Origin: JAQIBY01 sp963676165
GTDB lineage: Bacteria; Bacteroidota; Bacteroidia; Bacteroidales; ML635J-15
Length of the DNA: 64,000 bases
Reading direction: 5' to 3'
Assembly: GCA_963676165.1 (NCBI GenBank)
Contig: OY781043.1
Span: forward strand, 186,001-250,000
Shown: positions 27,425-37,221 of the stretch, one piece after another
Layout: every line of letters begins with the position of its first letter
Numbering within the stretch: the first letter of the stretch is position 1
Made by a program: the position numbers and the translations under genes
The notes under the pieces: generated by a model
Databases searched by the model: none
The model's input: the letters and a program-made list of their open reading frames with translations, nothing else
What the model was told of the DNA's origin: nothing

Positions 27425-28517
27425 ATGATTTCAAAAGAACAATTAAAATCCCTCAAAGATCGCCTGGATGCGTTAAGGGGGTATCTTTGACATTGACGGG
27501 AAAACCGCACAAATAAACGACTTGGAGAAAACATCTCAAGCTGGTGACCTATGGGATAATCCTGACGAGGCGCAAGCTTTGATGAAACAAATCTCTGGAC
27601 TTAAATCTTGGGTGAAAACATACGATAAGGTTGCTGAAATTATTGGCGATCTTGATGTGCTTTACGAGTTTGCTCAAGAAGGAGAAGCAGAAGAGTCGGA
27701 GCTTGATGCACAATACGAAAGCTGCGTTGAGGCCATCGAAGCATTAGAGCTGAAAAATATGCTTCGCAATGATGAGGATGCACTAAATGCCATCATGACA
27801 ATAAATGCTGGAGCCGGAGGGACTGAAAGCAACGATTGGGCAGAAATGTTGATGCGTATGTACATTCGTTATGGCGAAAGAAATGAGTATAAAGTACGTC
27901 AAATTCATATGTCTGAAGGCGATCAAGTCGGTGTAAAATCAGTTACTTTAGAGTTCACTGGCGAATTTGCCTACGGTTATTTAAAATCTGAAAATGGAGT
28001 GCATCGCTTGGTGCGTTTGTCTCCCTTTGATTCTGCTCATAAACGTCATACTTCCTTTGCTTCTGTTTTTGTGTATCCTTTAGTGGATAATACCATTGAA
28101 ATTGAAATTGACCCTTCTGAAATTGAGTGGGATACTTTCCGAAGCGGTGGAGCAGGTGGACAGAATGTCAATAAGGTAGAAACTGGTGTGCGTTTACGTC
28201 ACTTACCTACTGGTATTACCATTGAAAATACCGAAACCCGTTCACAGCTTAAAAACCGGAACAATGCTTTGCAATTGCTGAAATCACAATTGTATGAATT
28301 GGAAATTCGTAAGCAAAATGAGGAAAAACAAAAATTAGAAGGAGCTAAAAAGAAGATCGAATGGGGTTCACAAATTCGTTCTTATGTGATGCATCCTTAC
28401 AAAATGGTGAAAGATTTACGTACTTCTCATGAAACAGGAAACGTACAAGCCGTTATGGACGGAGACCTCAACCCATTCATCAAGGCCTTTCTTATGGAGT
28501 TTGGCGGAAAACTGTAA
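27425..28517 (+). CDS. prfB: Peptide chain release factor 2, +1 programmed frameshift
   Basis: 363 residues when read through a +1 shift. ATG 27425 opens 21 codons (M-I-S-K-E-Q-L-K...) ending A-L-R-G-Y-L, then in-frame TGA at 27488-27490. The shift site reads AGG GGG TAT CTT TGA C: an internal Shine-Dalgarno-like AGGGGG, the slippery CTT, and UGA-C. Reading continues at GAC 27489 (D-I-D-G-K-T...). This is the known autoregulatory site where RF2 shortage favours shifting. S-P-F (stop recognition for UGA/UAA) sits near 28021 and the catalytic G-G-Q near 28157. Annotation tools often call only the part from 27522. Confidence 0.97.
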
Positions 28518-28860
28518 TTGCGAGCTTGAGAAGAGAGAACTTGCGAGCGGGAGAAAAACAATAGTCATTCGGTCGGAAAAGGGAAAAATTGTTGTTCGGT
28601 TGTTTTTGCGAGCATGCGTAATTGCGAAGACGCGCAGATGCGTAAAAAACGAACTTGAGAAGAGAGAACTGGAGAGCGGGCGAAAACCTAATCCCCCAGC
28701 CTGCCATCCTCAGCTGGTTTGTGTTTTATGATTTACCCTTTGGGATTTGGAATTTGCTTTTTGTTATTTCATCAGCCTCTTCCTCAAAACTCACACTCAA
28801 AACTGACTTCTCGCGCTCAAAACTGACAACTGACACCTAGCTCCTGACCCTTAATCCCTG
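28518..28860 (+). repeat. Noncoding repeat copy R1
   Basis: Starts at the prfB stop. Module 1: TTGCGAGCTTGAGAAGAGAG then AACTTGCGAGCGGGAGAAAA. Module 2: CAATAGTCATTCGGTCGG and a related copy. Then a second module-1 variant (28648-28690), a 22-nt half palindrome CAGCCTGCCATCCTCAGCTG..., a T-rich stretch, the C-rich block ending in GACTTCTCGCGCTC (about 28780-28819), and C/T-rich CTGACACCTAGCTCCTGACC. The modules recur, in varying order and number, at R2, R3 and R4. The ORFs across it are frame-random. From 28,861 to 29,100 I see only AT-rich, apparently unstructured upstream sequence for the next gene. Confidence 0.8.
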
Positions 28861-29100
28861 ATGCTGCCTGGTTGTGTGGACGAGTTGTTGCAATCTGTAA
28901 CTTCTGTCCCTAAATAAATAACATAAACTTATCAACAATCTTAAATCTCATATAAGCTAATGGTCTGATTTTAACAATAAACTAATCGATTTATAGATAT
29001 TAACAATGTTAATACCGAAAATTATACATGATAGTTTTAAAATTTTTATTACTTTAGTAAAATTATAAAGCACATTTTATCAATTTAAACACATTTCGCC

Positions 29101-32100
29101 ATGAAAAATCCTCATTTAAATTGGACTTACATTAGTCTTTTCTTATTAATTATTATTAGTTTTCCAAAATTCATGTCTGCCCAGACAGTAGAAATTTCTC
29201 CAAATCTTCGCAATGAAAAAATTCTATTTGGAACTGAAATCACAGCTACGGAAGTTGAAAATGCAGAGGAATATATGTTCCTCATTTATTCACAAGACAG
29301 TTCTTTCAGCAAAACAATTACGAAAAGTGTAAATTATCTTACACATTTAGACTATCAAGGCCTTCCAAGATTTTATTTCTTAAATTACAGAGTAAAAGCA
29401 TTGGTAAACAATGTATGGACAGAATACAGTCAGGCAACAAGAATTAACATAATACTTGATTGTGCATTTGATGAAATGTACATGGAAAGAGTATTTACTC
29501 AAGAGCAAGTTGCTTTAATTGACAATCAGGTTAATGAAATAAAGTTGGCTGCAATGCAAAAAGAGCTCTCTACTTTGGAGGAAATTACAATACCTATCGT
29601 TTTTCACGTTATGGTTCCAAGCAATCAATCTGAATTTGACTTTTTAACTCCGTCCAAAATAAGCCAGGCTGTTGAAATTCTTAATCAACTTTATGCAGGA
29701 GAGTTTTCTAATAATGAAATTGACACAAAAATCAGATTCTGTTTAGCGCCAGAGTACTATGATGGAGTTGAAGAAATATCCTTATCGGTACCATACGCAG
29801 GTCAGACATATAATGGCATTACTTACCACAATCATGATGGAACAGGCATAAACTTACCCAACAATTCCGATTTACCTTACATATCGAATTCAGAGAACGT
29901 GAACTCTCCTGAAAACCTTAATGCATATTATTCTGTTTTTCCAACGGATGATTTCCTAAACATATTCATTTTTGACCAGTTACATGACAGTAGCATATAT
30001 GGCTTTGCCTGGTCAGCTGCACATCCGATAGGGCCTAATATATATGGGTATGTTGCCATTGATAAAGATGTTGTTGGAATTAACGACATCCCGAATAGAG
30101 AATTAGGTTTCACATTAGGGCATGAAATCGGACACTATTTTGGTTTATGGCATACCTGGACTGTAGGAGCTGCAACAGAAAGTGAATGTACTGAAGATGA
30201 CGAAATTGACGACACAGCTCCGCATAGATTTCCGAACTTCACATGCAACGAAAACTCAGACCAATGCCCAGATGACAATTTGAATGACCCAATACATAAT
30301 GTAATGAACTACACTCCGGATGGATGTAGAAATCAATTTACCGAATTACAGGCATCTTACATGAGGTCTGTTATCGATGACACTTATAGTACACTAAACA
30401 ACCCGTTGCCATATGACGAGGCTGAAGACATCTCGCATTGCGTAACAGTTCCTGACATTGAGGACATTGCAATTATTGCTCCGGGTACCGGTGGCTTTTG
30501 TAGTGGTTCAAATAACATCACAATATTTCCTGATGATGCAGAGTCTTTTGTTTTACATATTTATGAAAACAATCAACTTGTTAGCAACCTTTCCGATGCC
30601 AACTTTAATTCCAACTGGGAAACAACATACAATTTTAATGAGAACTCGCATTACACACTCGTGTTAGATGCAACCATGGGAGATGCAACGCATACAGTAG
30701 AACAGGAATATGATGTATTTGAATGTGGTGAAACAGACTACACAGATGCTCAATGGCATTTTGACCATGGAGTGAGTCTTGATTTCACAAGTGGGTATGC
30801 ACAGTTAGGTGACACTGAAATTGAAGCAGAGAAATGTGAAACTTCTGCCTGTGACGATTCCGGTAATTTACTTTTCTATACGAATGGACATGACATCTGG
30901 GATCATAATCATGTCATTACAAACATTAGCATAAATGATGCTGCAGGAAAAGGGAAAGGAATTATCCCATTAAAACTTGAGGAAACAGAAAATTACGCCA
31001 TTTATTCACTAATTTACCTGAACAATACTAACACCTTAAGTTACCTTACAATTACAATTGATAAATCAAACTACTCAATTACTGAAAACGATTCCGATGA
31101 ATTAATAAGTTCAACTGATTTCACCGGATTAGGAATTTCAAATCCTGAAATGGTAAGCTTAACTGCGGTTGAAAAAATCGCCCCCAATGAATATCAGGTA
31201 ATAAGTTGTATAAAAGACAATTTAGAAACAAATTACCGCCCTATTGCCATTGACATACCGGGGAGCATCCCAACAAGTTTTGATTCCAACAATTGCAATA
31301 TCTCACCAATAGATATTAACATGGGACTATCCGATGCAACAAGTGCTTACGATCAAACGGTTAAAGCCTCACCCGATGCAAAGTTCATCGTTTATTCAAA
31401 CCCGGGGAGTGAAACATTCCTTTTCAATTTCAATACAGAAACAGGAGAATTCATAGAATTAACAAGTTGTATTTCACAAGGCGTTAAAAACTCTGTTACC
31501 GCATTTTCTCCAAATTCACAATTTCTATATTATTACATAATTACAAATCAGAAGCATACTATATTTCAGGTTAATCTTGAAGACATCAATTTATGTGAAG
31601 GTTGCGATTTATTTTCTATCCCAATTTATGAACGTGATATTGATGAATCAAATTATTTACTATCAACATATTTCTTACAAGAAGGTCCGGATGGGAAAAT
31701 ATACTTCTCCAGACACTCCGAATTTGATGCAAATGCCAAATATATTGGGGTGATCTCTCAACCAAATAACAATGCAGCTTCAATCTATGGTCCAAATCCA
31801 TGTGGAGTAATTGACGATTACATTCATTACACTGCTGGCTCAGGACTAATTAACAAATTCTATTTACCGAATTTTGTTGATGGGAAAGCAGACCCATGCG
31901 ATCTCGACTTTAAACTCTGCAGCGATAATTGTGGAGGAGATGTACAAATATTGAATTTATCGCATGGTCTACCTGGTGAATTCACCTGGGTAGTTAACAA
32001 TGGTACAAACACAATACCAACTGATGGAACATCATTTACAGTGAGTGGTGATAGTGTATATACTGTAACTTTATCCAAAGTAGGTTGCGATCCTGAATCA

Positions 32101-35100
32101 GATTCAATTACAATAAATAGTGCTCCTGCTTCAACATCAATATCAGGAGCTGAAGAAATATGCCTGGGGAACAGTTCTAATTATTTTTTAGACTTCTCAA
32201 CAAGCGAAAACGCAACATGGTATGTTGACGGTGTTGCTCAATCGGAAGGAAGCTCAGTTTTCACTTTAAACACTGACGGTTATTCTGTTGGCAGCGTAAT
32301 TAATTTAAGTGTTGATGCCATTAACAATTCTGGATGTGATGTCTATGGAGAAATGCAGGTTACGGTAACCGGATTTTCTCATCAAATTATCACCTCAGAC
32401 TATTGCAGCGAAACAAGCCCCGGACAGATTGATGTACAGGTTGGAGACGAAACCTATCTCCCACTTGATTTTATTTTTGAAGATAACTCCTACGAATTAA
32501 CAGAAACAACAGGAAATTATTTTGACTTATTACCGGGAGTATATTCATATACGATTAGTGACGGTACATCTTGTAGCAATACTGAAGAATTTGAAATACA
32601 AAACAGTCCCATCGTCAATCACAGCATTACACGTATAGGTTGTCGAGCCTACAAGGTGGATTTTCAACCCGAAATTCCTGGTAATTATACTTATCAAACC
32701 TACATTGATGGAAACTTAGTAACATTAAATGACCCATTTACAATAAGTCCTGCCGAAGAATACGACATTGTTTATCCAATTCATGAGTATCCTTTCAGCT
32801 GCATTGTTTCTGCAATTGACAACACCAATGGATGTGTTTCTGAATTCCCATTAGAAATTCAGGAAGTCCAAAATTATGAAATTCTTGAAACAAACATACA
32901 ACCGGCATTTTGCAGTGAACATTTAGGCAGTATTGAATTAATCATGAATGGCAATTACACAATCACATGTGATCCCTTCCCCCAAGATGCATCATATACT
33001 CAAACCCCAACAAGTAATGGGGATTTTGATATTGGATTAGCATGGCAGGAAACATTTAGCGATTTACCAGCAGGAGAGTACACAATTGTAATAACCAATG
33101 ATGAATATGGTTATGCATGTATAGATTCAGTACATTTTACCATAGAACAAGCTGACATTGCAAATGTAACCCCGACAATAACACCAGGCTGTTTTTCAAC
33201 AAATAGTGGCAGTGTTGTTTTAACAATTGATTTTGCAGAAACATTAATGCCATCCGGTCAGGTTGAGTGGTCGAATGGAATGAATACAGACTACACATTG
33301 CTTACAGGCAACACGTATGAAACAAGCTTAAACAACCTTGGCGAAGGAACATATGATTACACAATCACAAGTGACATAGGCTGCGATTTAGTTCAATCCG
33401 TATACATTAGCGAGCCTTCTGCTCCAACAGTTTATGCCGGGCAAGATACAACGATATGTGGTGAGTTTAAAGGAAATATAGGAAATGCAGCCACAGGAGG
33501 CAATCCTCCATATACATATAATTGGAGTCCTGTTGATTTTATTACACCACCATCAACTCCTGCAGATTACAATCCATACATTGTTCTCAGTTCACTTGGA
33601 TCAAACATCTTCACGGTAACAGTAACTGATATTAATGGATGTACAACAAGCGATGATATCACAATTACCATTCTTGAGTCACCAAATGTTTCTTTAAGTG
33701 CTACAGACGAATTAATTTGTTTAGGTGAATCAACCGAGATAAGCGCAGAGATTACAGGAGGGGTCGATCCTCTTGAGATAGATTGGAGCCACGACTCCGG
33801 TTTACATTCCAACACCGCGATTGTTTCTCCCACAGAATGGACAGATTACACGATTTTTGTTACAGGAGCAAATGGATGTATTCAGAATGAAACAATTAAT
33901 ATTGACGTTGAAAACATCTCAATATATAGCGATGTGAATTATCAATACGGTAACAACTATGCTTCTGTTGATTTCAGTTTTTATCCTGATATTAGCACAA
34001 CAAATTATAGCTTTACGCTTGTTGATGAAAACAACAATCCATACACCAACTTCAATGCTCTTCCTACAGGGCACACTTACACAGCAACGCTTGTCTCTGA
34101 AAACGGATGTACATACACTGATGTTTTTGATCTGATTTTCATTGATTCTTATTCAACTTCAATCATTGAGCTTAATCCAATCACTTGTATTCCTGAACCA
34201 AATGGATCAATTACCATTCAAATTGAAGGAGGTCTTGCACCATACGAGGTTAATATATATAACCCAGAGAACATAAACATATCAAGTCTAACTGTAAACG
34301 AACAAGGAACTTACACCTTCGATTTAACTGACTTACAACCTACAGGCGAGGATGAATTTACAGTTCAGATTAGTGATGCCAATGGGAATTCTCAAGGATT
34401 ATCAACAAGCATTAGCTATGCATGGAATTCAAACGGTATTACGCTCACAAGTGGAAATATAGGTGCTCAGGAATTATTTACCGATAGAACAATTCAACTG
34501 GGTAATCTAAATGATCAGAATTTTAACATTTTACACGACATCACGTTCAAAAATTGCATTATTTACACGAACACCTGGGGTGCAGATGAAGAGGAAACCG
34601 TGTGGACAGTGAACAAACCGTACGATCTTATTTTAGACAACACCACAGTACAAAGTGGTTGCCCTGATAATATGTGGCAGGGTATTGAAGCGCAAGGACA
34701 ACACGGTGAGCACACAACTGATGTACAAAGCTTAGTAATGCTTAAAAACGGAAGTAGCATTTCAGATGCAATATGTGCGATTAAATCCATAAACGGTGCA
34801 ATTATACAAACCGAAAATTCCTTTTACTTAAACAATCAATACGATTTGTATTTTACACACTATTGTTCCAATCAGAGTGCGACAAAAATCAACAATAATG
34901 TCTTTGAAACCACAAGATACTTAAACAAGGAAGGTGTATATCCTAAATCGCATGTTTTCATGACCTGGGTGAAAGGTCTAAAATTCAAAAACAATCAGTT
35001 TAGAAATAGCATGCCTTTCAATTCCAAAGAATACCAGTACGTCAATCAAAGAGGGATAGGGATTTCTTCCAATTTCTCATCCTATGATGTGTCACCCGTA

Positions 35101-37161
35101 TTGGGTGTTAATTACACAATGGCTGCTTTCTCAAATGAATTTGAAGGCTTGTTTTACGGTGTAAGAGCAAGAAGCTCATACGGAACACCGGTAAGAGTTC
35201 ATCACTCTACATTTACAAATAACTTCAGAGGGATTTATATGAGAGACAACAACTCTGCAAGGGTTATGTTTAACACCTTTAATACCACAACAGCAACACC
35301 ATTATTTCAATGGATTGGCTACTCACTCAATGGGACACCGGACGATGACGAAAGCTATGCTGTTTACCTGAGTGCGTGTGAAAACTTTTTCCTTGAAGAA
35401 AACTCAGCCAAAAATGGGGATGCCGGTTTTTATGTGTATAACACAGGTTCTACTGCCGGAAAATTTTACAAAAACAACATTGGTGCAGCCCCCGAAAGCG
35501 GTGAAACTTACAACATGAAAGCCGGGGCAATTGCGGTTGGTAGCAATTCGGATTATGAACAAAGTATTCCAAACTCTGGTCAAGTAGGGCTCGAAATCCG
35601 CTGCAATACATTTGATGCTACCGGCAAAGCCATTGGTGTGGTGAATGGAAACATACGCAGAAATCAGGGAACATCAAGTGGTGACAATAAAGACCTTGCC
35701 GGAAACCAATTCTCTGAAACATTGGTAAATGGAATGGATTTTACTGCTCAAATTCAGGAAAACCATTTCCACGATTTTTCTCATTTTAACCTGGGAATAT
35801 ACAATTACTATCAACACGATGATAATAATAGTGAATCTGAACAGAATGGTTATGATAGGATTTTACGTACAAATTTCATTAGCGGTGTAATAGGTTGGAC
35901 TCAACTTGGAAAACCATTTGTTGAAACAGATGCTTGCCCTTCTCATTATTCCCGCCCATTCATTGATTCTGATCAGGTGGTTGATGCATTAAGTGCCATT
36001 CGCCATGACAGAGCCGACTACAATAACCTGCTTGAAGAATACCGTCAAATTATTGACAAAGGAAACACGGAGTATTTAAAAGCGACGGCAGAGTTAATGA
36101 ATGACGAGAATTATGCCACTGCCTTTGAAATTCTGAAAAACGAAGGGTATTTAACAGACACGGTGTTAACTGCAATTTTATGCAATAATATTGCCCCTGA
36201 ATCCGCTTTGGTTGCTATTTTAATAGAGAATTCTCCTCTCCCTAAAGAAGTCATCGAATTGGTTGATCGAGTTGAACTTGATGCCAATTTAAAGAAACTA
36301 CTCATGATTTATCAGGATGGAGTAAACAATCGGGTTAAATTAGAATACGCGATGAGTGATGTACTTCAACGCATTGCGGACAACGAGTCAAAAATTATAA
36401 ACATAGCACACAACAATGACAGCTTAGTATCTGTATCAGACTCAGTGCTGCAATACCTCAAACCTTTAGCCTTAAATGATTATAAATATAGCATGCAGAA
36501 ATACAAATTGTTGGTATCCAAACAGAATTTCCGCACGGCAAAGCTTGAACTGGCACACCTTAACGATCTGGCTAAAAACAGGAATGACAGTATCGGTAAA
36601 GAACTTGAAACGTTCATTACTGTTGAGAACATTCAACTTGCTTATTTGGATAAAATGGATACAACAATTATTGCCAAAAACAAAACCTATTTAGAAGAAA
36701 TGGCAATGATGGAATCTGACATGTATTCGGGCAAAGCTCAAAATCTATTGGCGCTCATTGGAGAATATCCGTATTTTGAGTACACACCCATGCCGGAAGA
36801 TATAAGCAACCCACGAAGAACAGAAAAACAAGCAGACATTAAGGACATGTTTAAACCGACATTAAACATTTACCCAAATCCAACCAAAGGCATTTTAACC
36901 ATAGAATATAACTTTGAAATTATGCAAAAAGAAGGAATGGATTTGCTAATGCAAGTATTGGGTTATACTGTAAAAGAGCATTGTAAACATGGGGAAGTCA
37001 ATATATACACTACTGCTGGCAGATTATTACAAACAATACCATTAAACAAACTCCGGGGAAACAAAACCATTGATTTGTCAACCTATCCTTCCGGCAATTA
37101 CATTGTTGAACTAAAGGATTGTTATGAAAACAATAACTCAATAATGATTACAAAACAATAG
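29101..37161 (+). CDS. Giant secreted metalloprotease/beta-helix T9SS protein (copy A)
   Basis: 2,686 residues. Parts: signal peptide to about 27; Fn3-like segment; M43 (pappalysin-type) metalloprotease with H-E-I-G-H-Y-F-G-L-W-H at 341-351 and the Met-turn N-V-M-N-Y near 400; a module of about 380 residues resembling propeller domains of other secreted Bacteroidota proteins; a series of SprB/Ig-like repeats to about 1,760; a right-handed beta-helix-like stretch about 1,780-2,265 (N/G-rich, N-N-x-F turns); a mostly helical segment; and a T9SS type A sorting domain from about 2,585 (I-Y-P-N-P-T-K-G). I infer an extracellular protease or matrix protein; the substrate is unknown. Catalytic His and Glu residues are intact. 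A rho-independent terminator follows at 37168. Confidence 0.85.
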   Translation: MKNPHLNWTYISLFLLIIISFPKFMSAQTVEISPNLRNEKILFGTEITATEVENAEEYMFLIYSQDSSFSKTITKSVNYLTHLDYQGLPRFYFLNYRVKALVNNVWTEYSQATRINIILDCAFDEMYMERVFTQEQVALIDNQVNEIKLAAMQKELSTLEEITIPIVFHVMVPSNQSEFDFLTPSKISQAVEILNQLYAGEFSNNEIDTKIRFCLAPEYYDGVEEISLSVPYAGQTYNGITYHNHDGTGINLPNNSDLPYISNSENVNSPENLNAYYSVFPTDDFLNIFIFDQLHDSSIYGFAWSAAHPIGPNIYGYVAIDKDVVGINDIPNRELGFTLGHEIGHYFGLWHTWTVGAATESECTEDDEIDDTAPHRFPNFTCNENSDQCPDDNLNDPIHNVMNYTPDGCRNQFTELQASYMRSVIDDTYSTLNNPLPYDEAEDISHCVTVPDIEDIAIIAPGTGGFCSGSNNITIFPDDAESFVLHIYENNQLVSNLSDANFNSNWETTYNFNENSHYTLVLDATMGDATHTVEQEYDVFECGETDYTDAQWHFDHGVSLDFTSGYAQLGDTEIEAEKCETSACDDSGNLLFYTNGHDIWDHNHVITNISINDAAGKGKGIIPLKLEETENYAIYSLIYLNNTNTLSYLTITIDKSNYSITENDSDELISSTDFTGLGISNPEMVSLTAVEKIAPNEYQVISCIKDNLETNYRPIAIDIPGSIPTSFDSNNCNISPIDINMGLSDATSAYDQTVKASPDAKFIVYSNPGSETFLFNFNTETGEFIELTSCISQGVKNSVTAFSPNSQFLYYYIITNQKHTIFQVNLEDINLCEGCDLFSIPIYERDIDESNYLLSTYFLQEGPDGKIYFSRHSEFDANAKYIGVISQPNNNAASIYGPNPCGVIDDYIHYTAGSGLINKFYLPNFVDGKADPCDLDFKLCSDNCGGDVQILNLSHGLPGEFTWVVNNGTNTIPTDGTSFTVSGDSVYTVTLSKVGCDPESDSITINSAPASTSISGAEEICLGNSSNYFLDFSTSENATWYVDGVAQSEGSSVFTLNTDGYSVGSVINLSVDAINNSGCDVYGEMQVTVTGFSHQIITSDYCSETSPGQIDVQVGDETYLPLDFIFEDNSYELTETTGNYFDLLPGVYSYTISDGTSCSNTEEFEIQNSPIVNHSITRIGCRAYKVDFQPEIPGNYTYQTYIDGNLVTLNDPFTISPAEEYDIVYPIHEYPFSCIVSAIDNTNGCVSEFPLEIQEVQNYEILETNIQPAFCSEHLGSIELIMNGNYTITCDPFPQDASYTQTPTSNGDFDIGLAWQETFSDLPAGEYTIVITNDEYGYACIDSVHFTIEQADIANVTPTITPGCFSTNSGSVVLTIDFAETLMPSGQVEWSNGMNTDYTLLTGNTYETSLNNLGEGTYDYTITSDIGCDLVQSVYISEPSAPTVYAGQDTTICGEFKGNIGNAATGGNPPYTYNWSPVDFITPPSTPADYNPYIVLSSLGSNIFTVTVTDINGCTTSDDITITILESPNVSLSATDELICLGESTEISAEITGGVDPLEIDWSHDSGLHSNTAIVSPTEWTDYTIFVTGANGCIQNETINIDVENISIYSDVNYQYGNNYASVDFSFYPDISTTNYSFTLVDENNNPYTNFNALPTGHTYTATLVSENGCTYTDVFDLIFIDSYSTSIIELNPITCIPEPNGSITIQIEGGLAPYEVNIYNPENINISSLTVNEQGTYTFDLTDLQPTGEDEFTVQISDANGNSQGLSTSISYAWNSNGITLTSGNIGAQELFTDRTIQLGNLNDQNFNILHDITFKNCIIYTNTWGADEEETVWTVNKPYDLILDNTTVQSGCPDNMWQGIEAQGQHGEHTTDVQSLVMLKNGSSISDAICAIKSINGAIIQTENSFYLNNQYDLYFTHYCSNQSATKINNNVFETTRYLNKEGVYPKSHVFMTWVKGLKFKNNQFRNSMPFNSKEYQYVNQRGIGISSNFSSYDVSPVLGVNYTMAAFSNEFEGLFYGVRARSSYGTPVRVHHSTFTNNFRGIYMRDNNSARVMFNTFNTTTATPLFQWIGYSLNGTPDDDESYAVYLSACENFFLEENSAKNGDAGFYVYNTGSTAGKFYKNNIGAAPESGETYNMKAGAIAVGSNSDYEQSIPNSGQVGLEIRCNTFDATGKAIGVVNGNIRRNQGTSSGDNKDLAGNQFSETLVNGMDFTAQIQENHFHDFSHFNLGIYNYYQHDDNNSESEQNGYDRILRTNFISGVIGWTQLGKPFVETDACPSHYSRPFIDSDQVVDALSAIRHDRADYNNLLEEYRQIIDKGNTEYLKATAELMNDENYATAFEILKNEGYLTDTVLTAILCNNIAPESALVAILIENSPLPKEVIELVDRVELDANLKKLLMIYQDGVNNRVKLEYAMSDVLQRIADNESKIINIAHNNDSLVSVSDSVLQYLKPLALNDYKYSMQKYKLLVSKQNFRTAKLELAHLNDLAKNRNDSIGKELETFITVENIQLAYLDKMDTTIIAKNKTYLEEMAMMESDMYSGKAQNLLALIGEYPYFEYTPMPEDISNPRRTEKQADIKDMFKPTLNIYPNPTKGILTIEYNFEIMQKEGMDLLMQVLGYTVKEHCKHGEVNIYTTAGRLLQTIPLNKLRGNKTIDLSTYPSGNYIVELKDCYENNNSIMITKQ

Positions 37162-37167
37162 ATTATT

Positions 37168-37206
37168 ATGTGAGCAGAATTTATTTTCTGCTCACATTGT
37201 TTTTAT
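37168..37206 (+). terminator. Terminator after copy A
   Basis: Perfect 12-bp stem ATGTGAGCAGAA / TTCTGCTCACAT around a 6-nt loop, followed by TGTTTTTAT. The same hairpin, base for base, follows the truncated second copy of the gene (39886-39924). Confidence 0.85.
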
Positions 37207-37221
37207 AAATATCTTTACTCA

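Noticed and set aside
27425..27521. Sequencing error in prfB
   Set aside because: The site is the exact known frameshift signal, so it is biological.
28429..28731. 100-residue ORF over the end of prfB and repeat R1
   Set aside because: It overlaps the true prfB end in another frame and consists of repeat modules.
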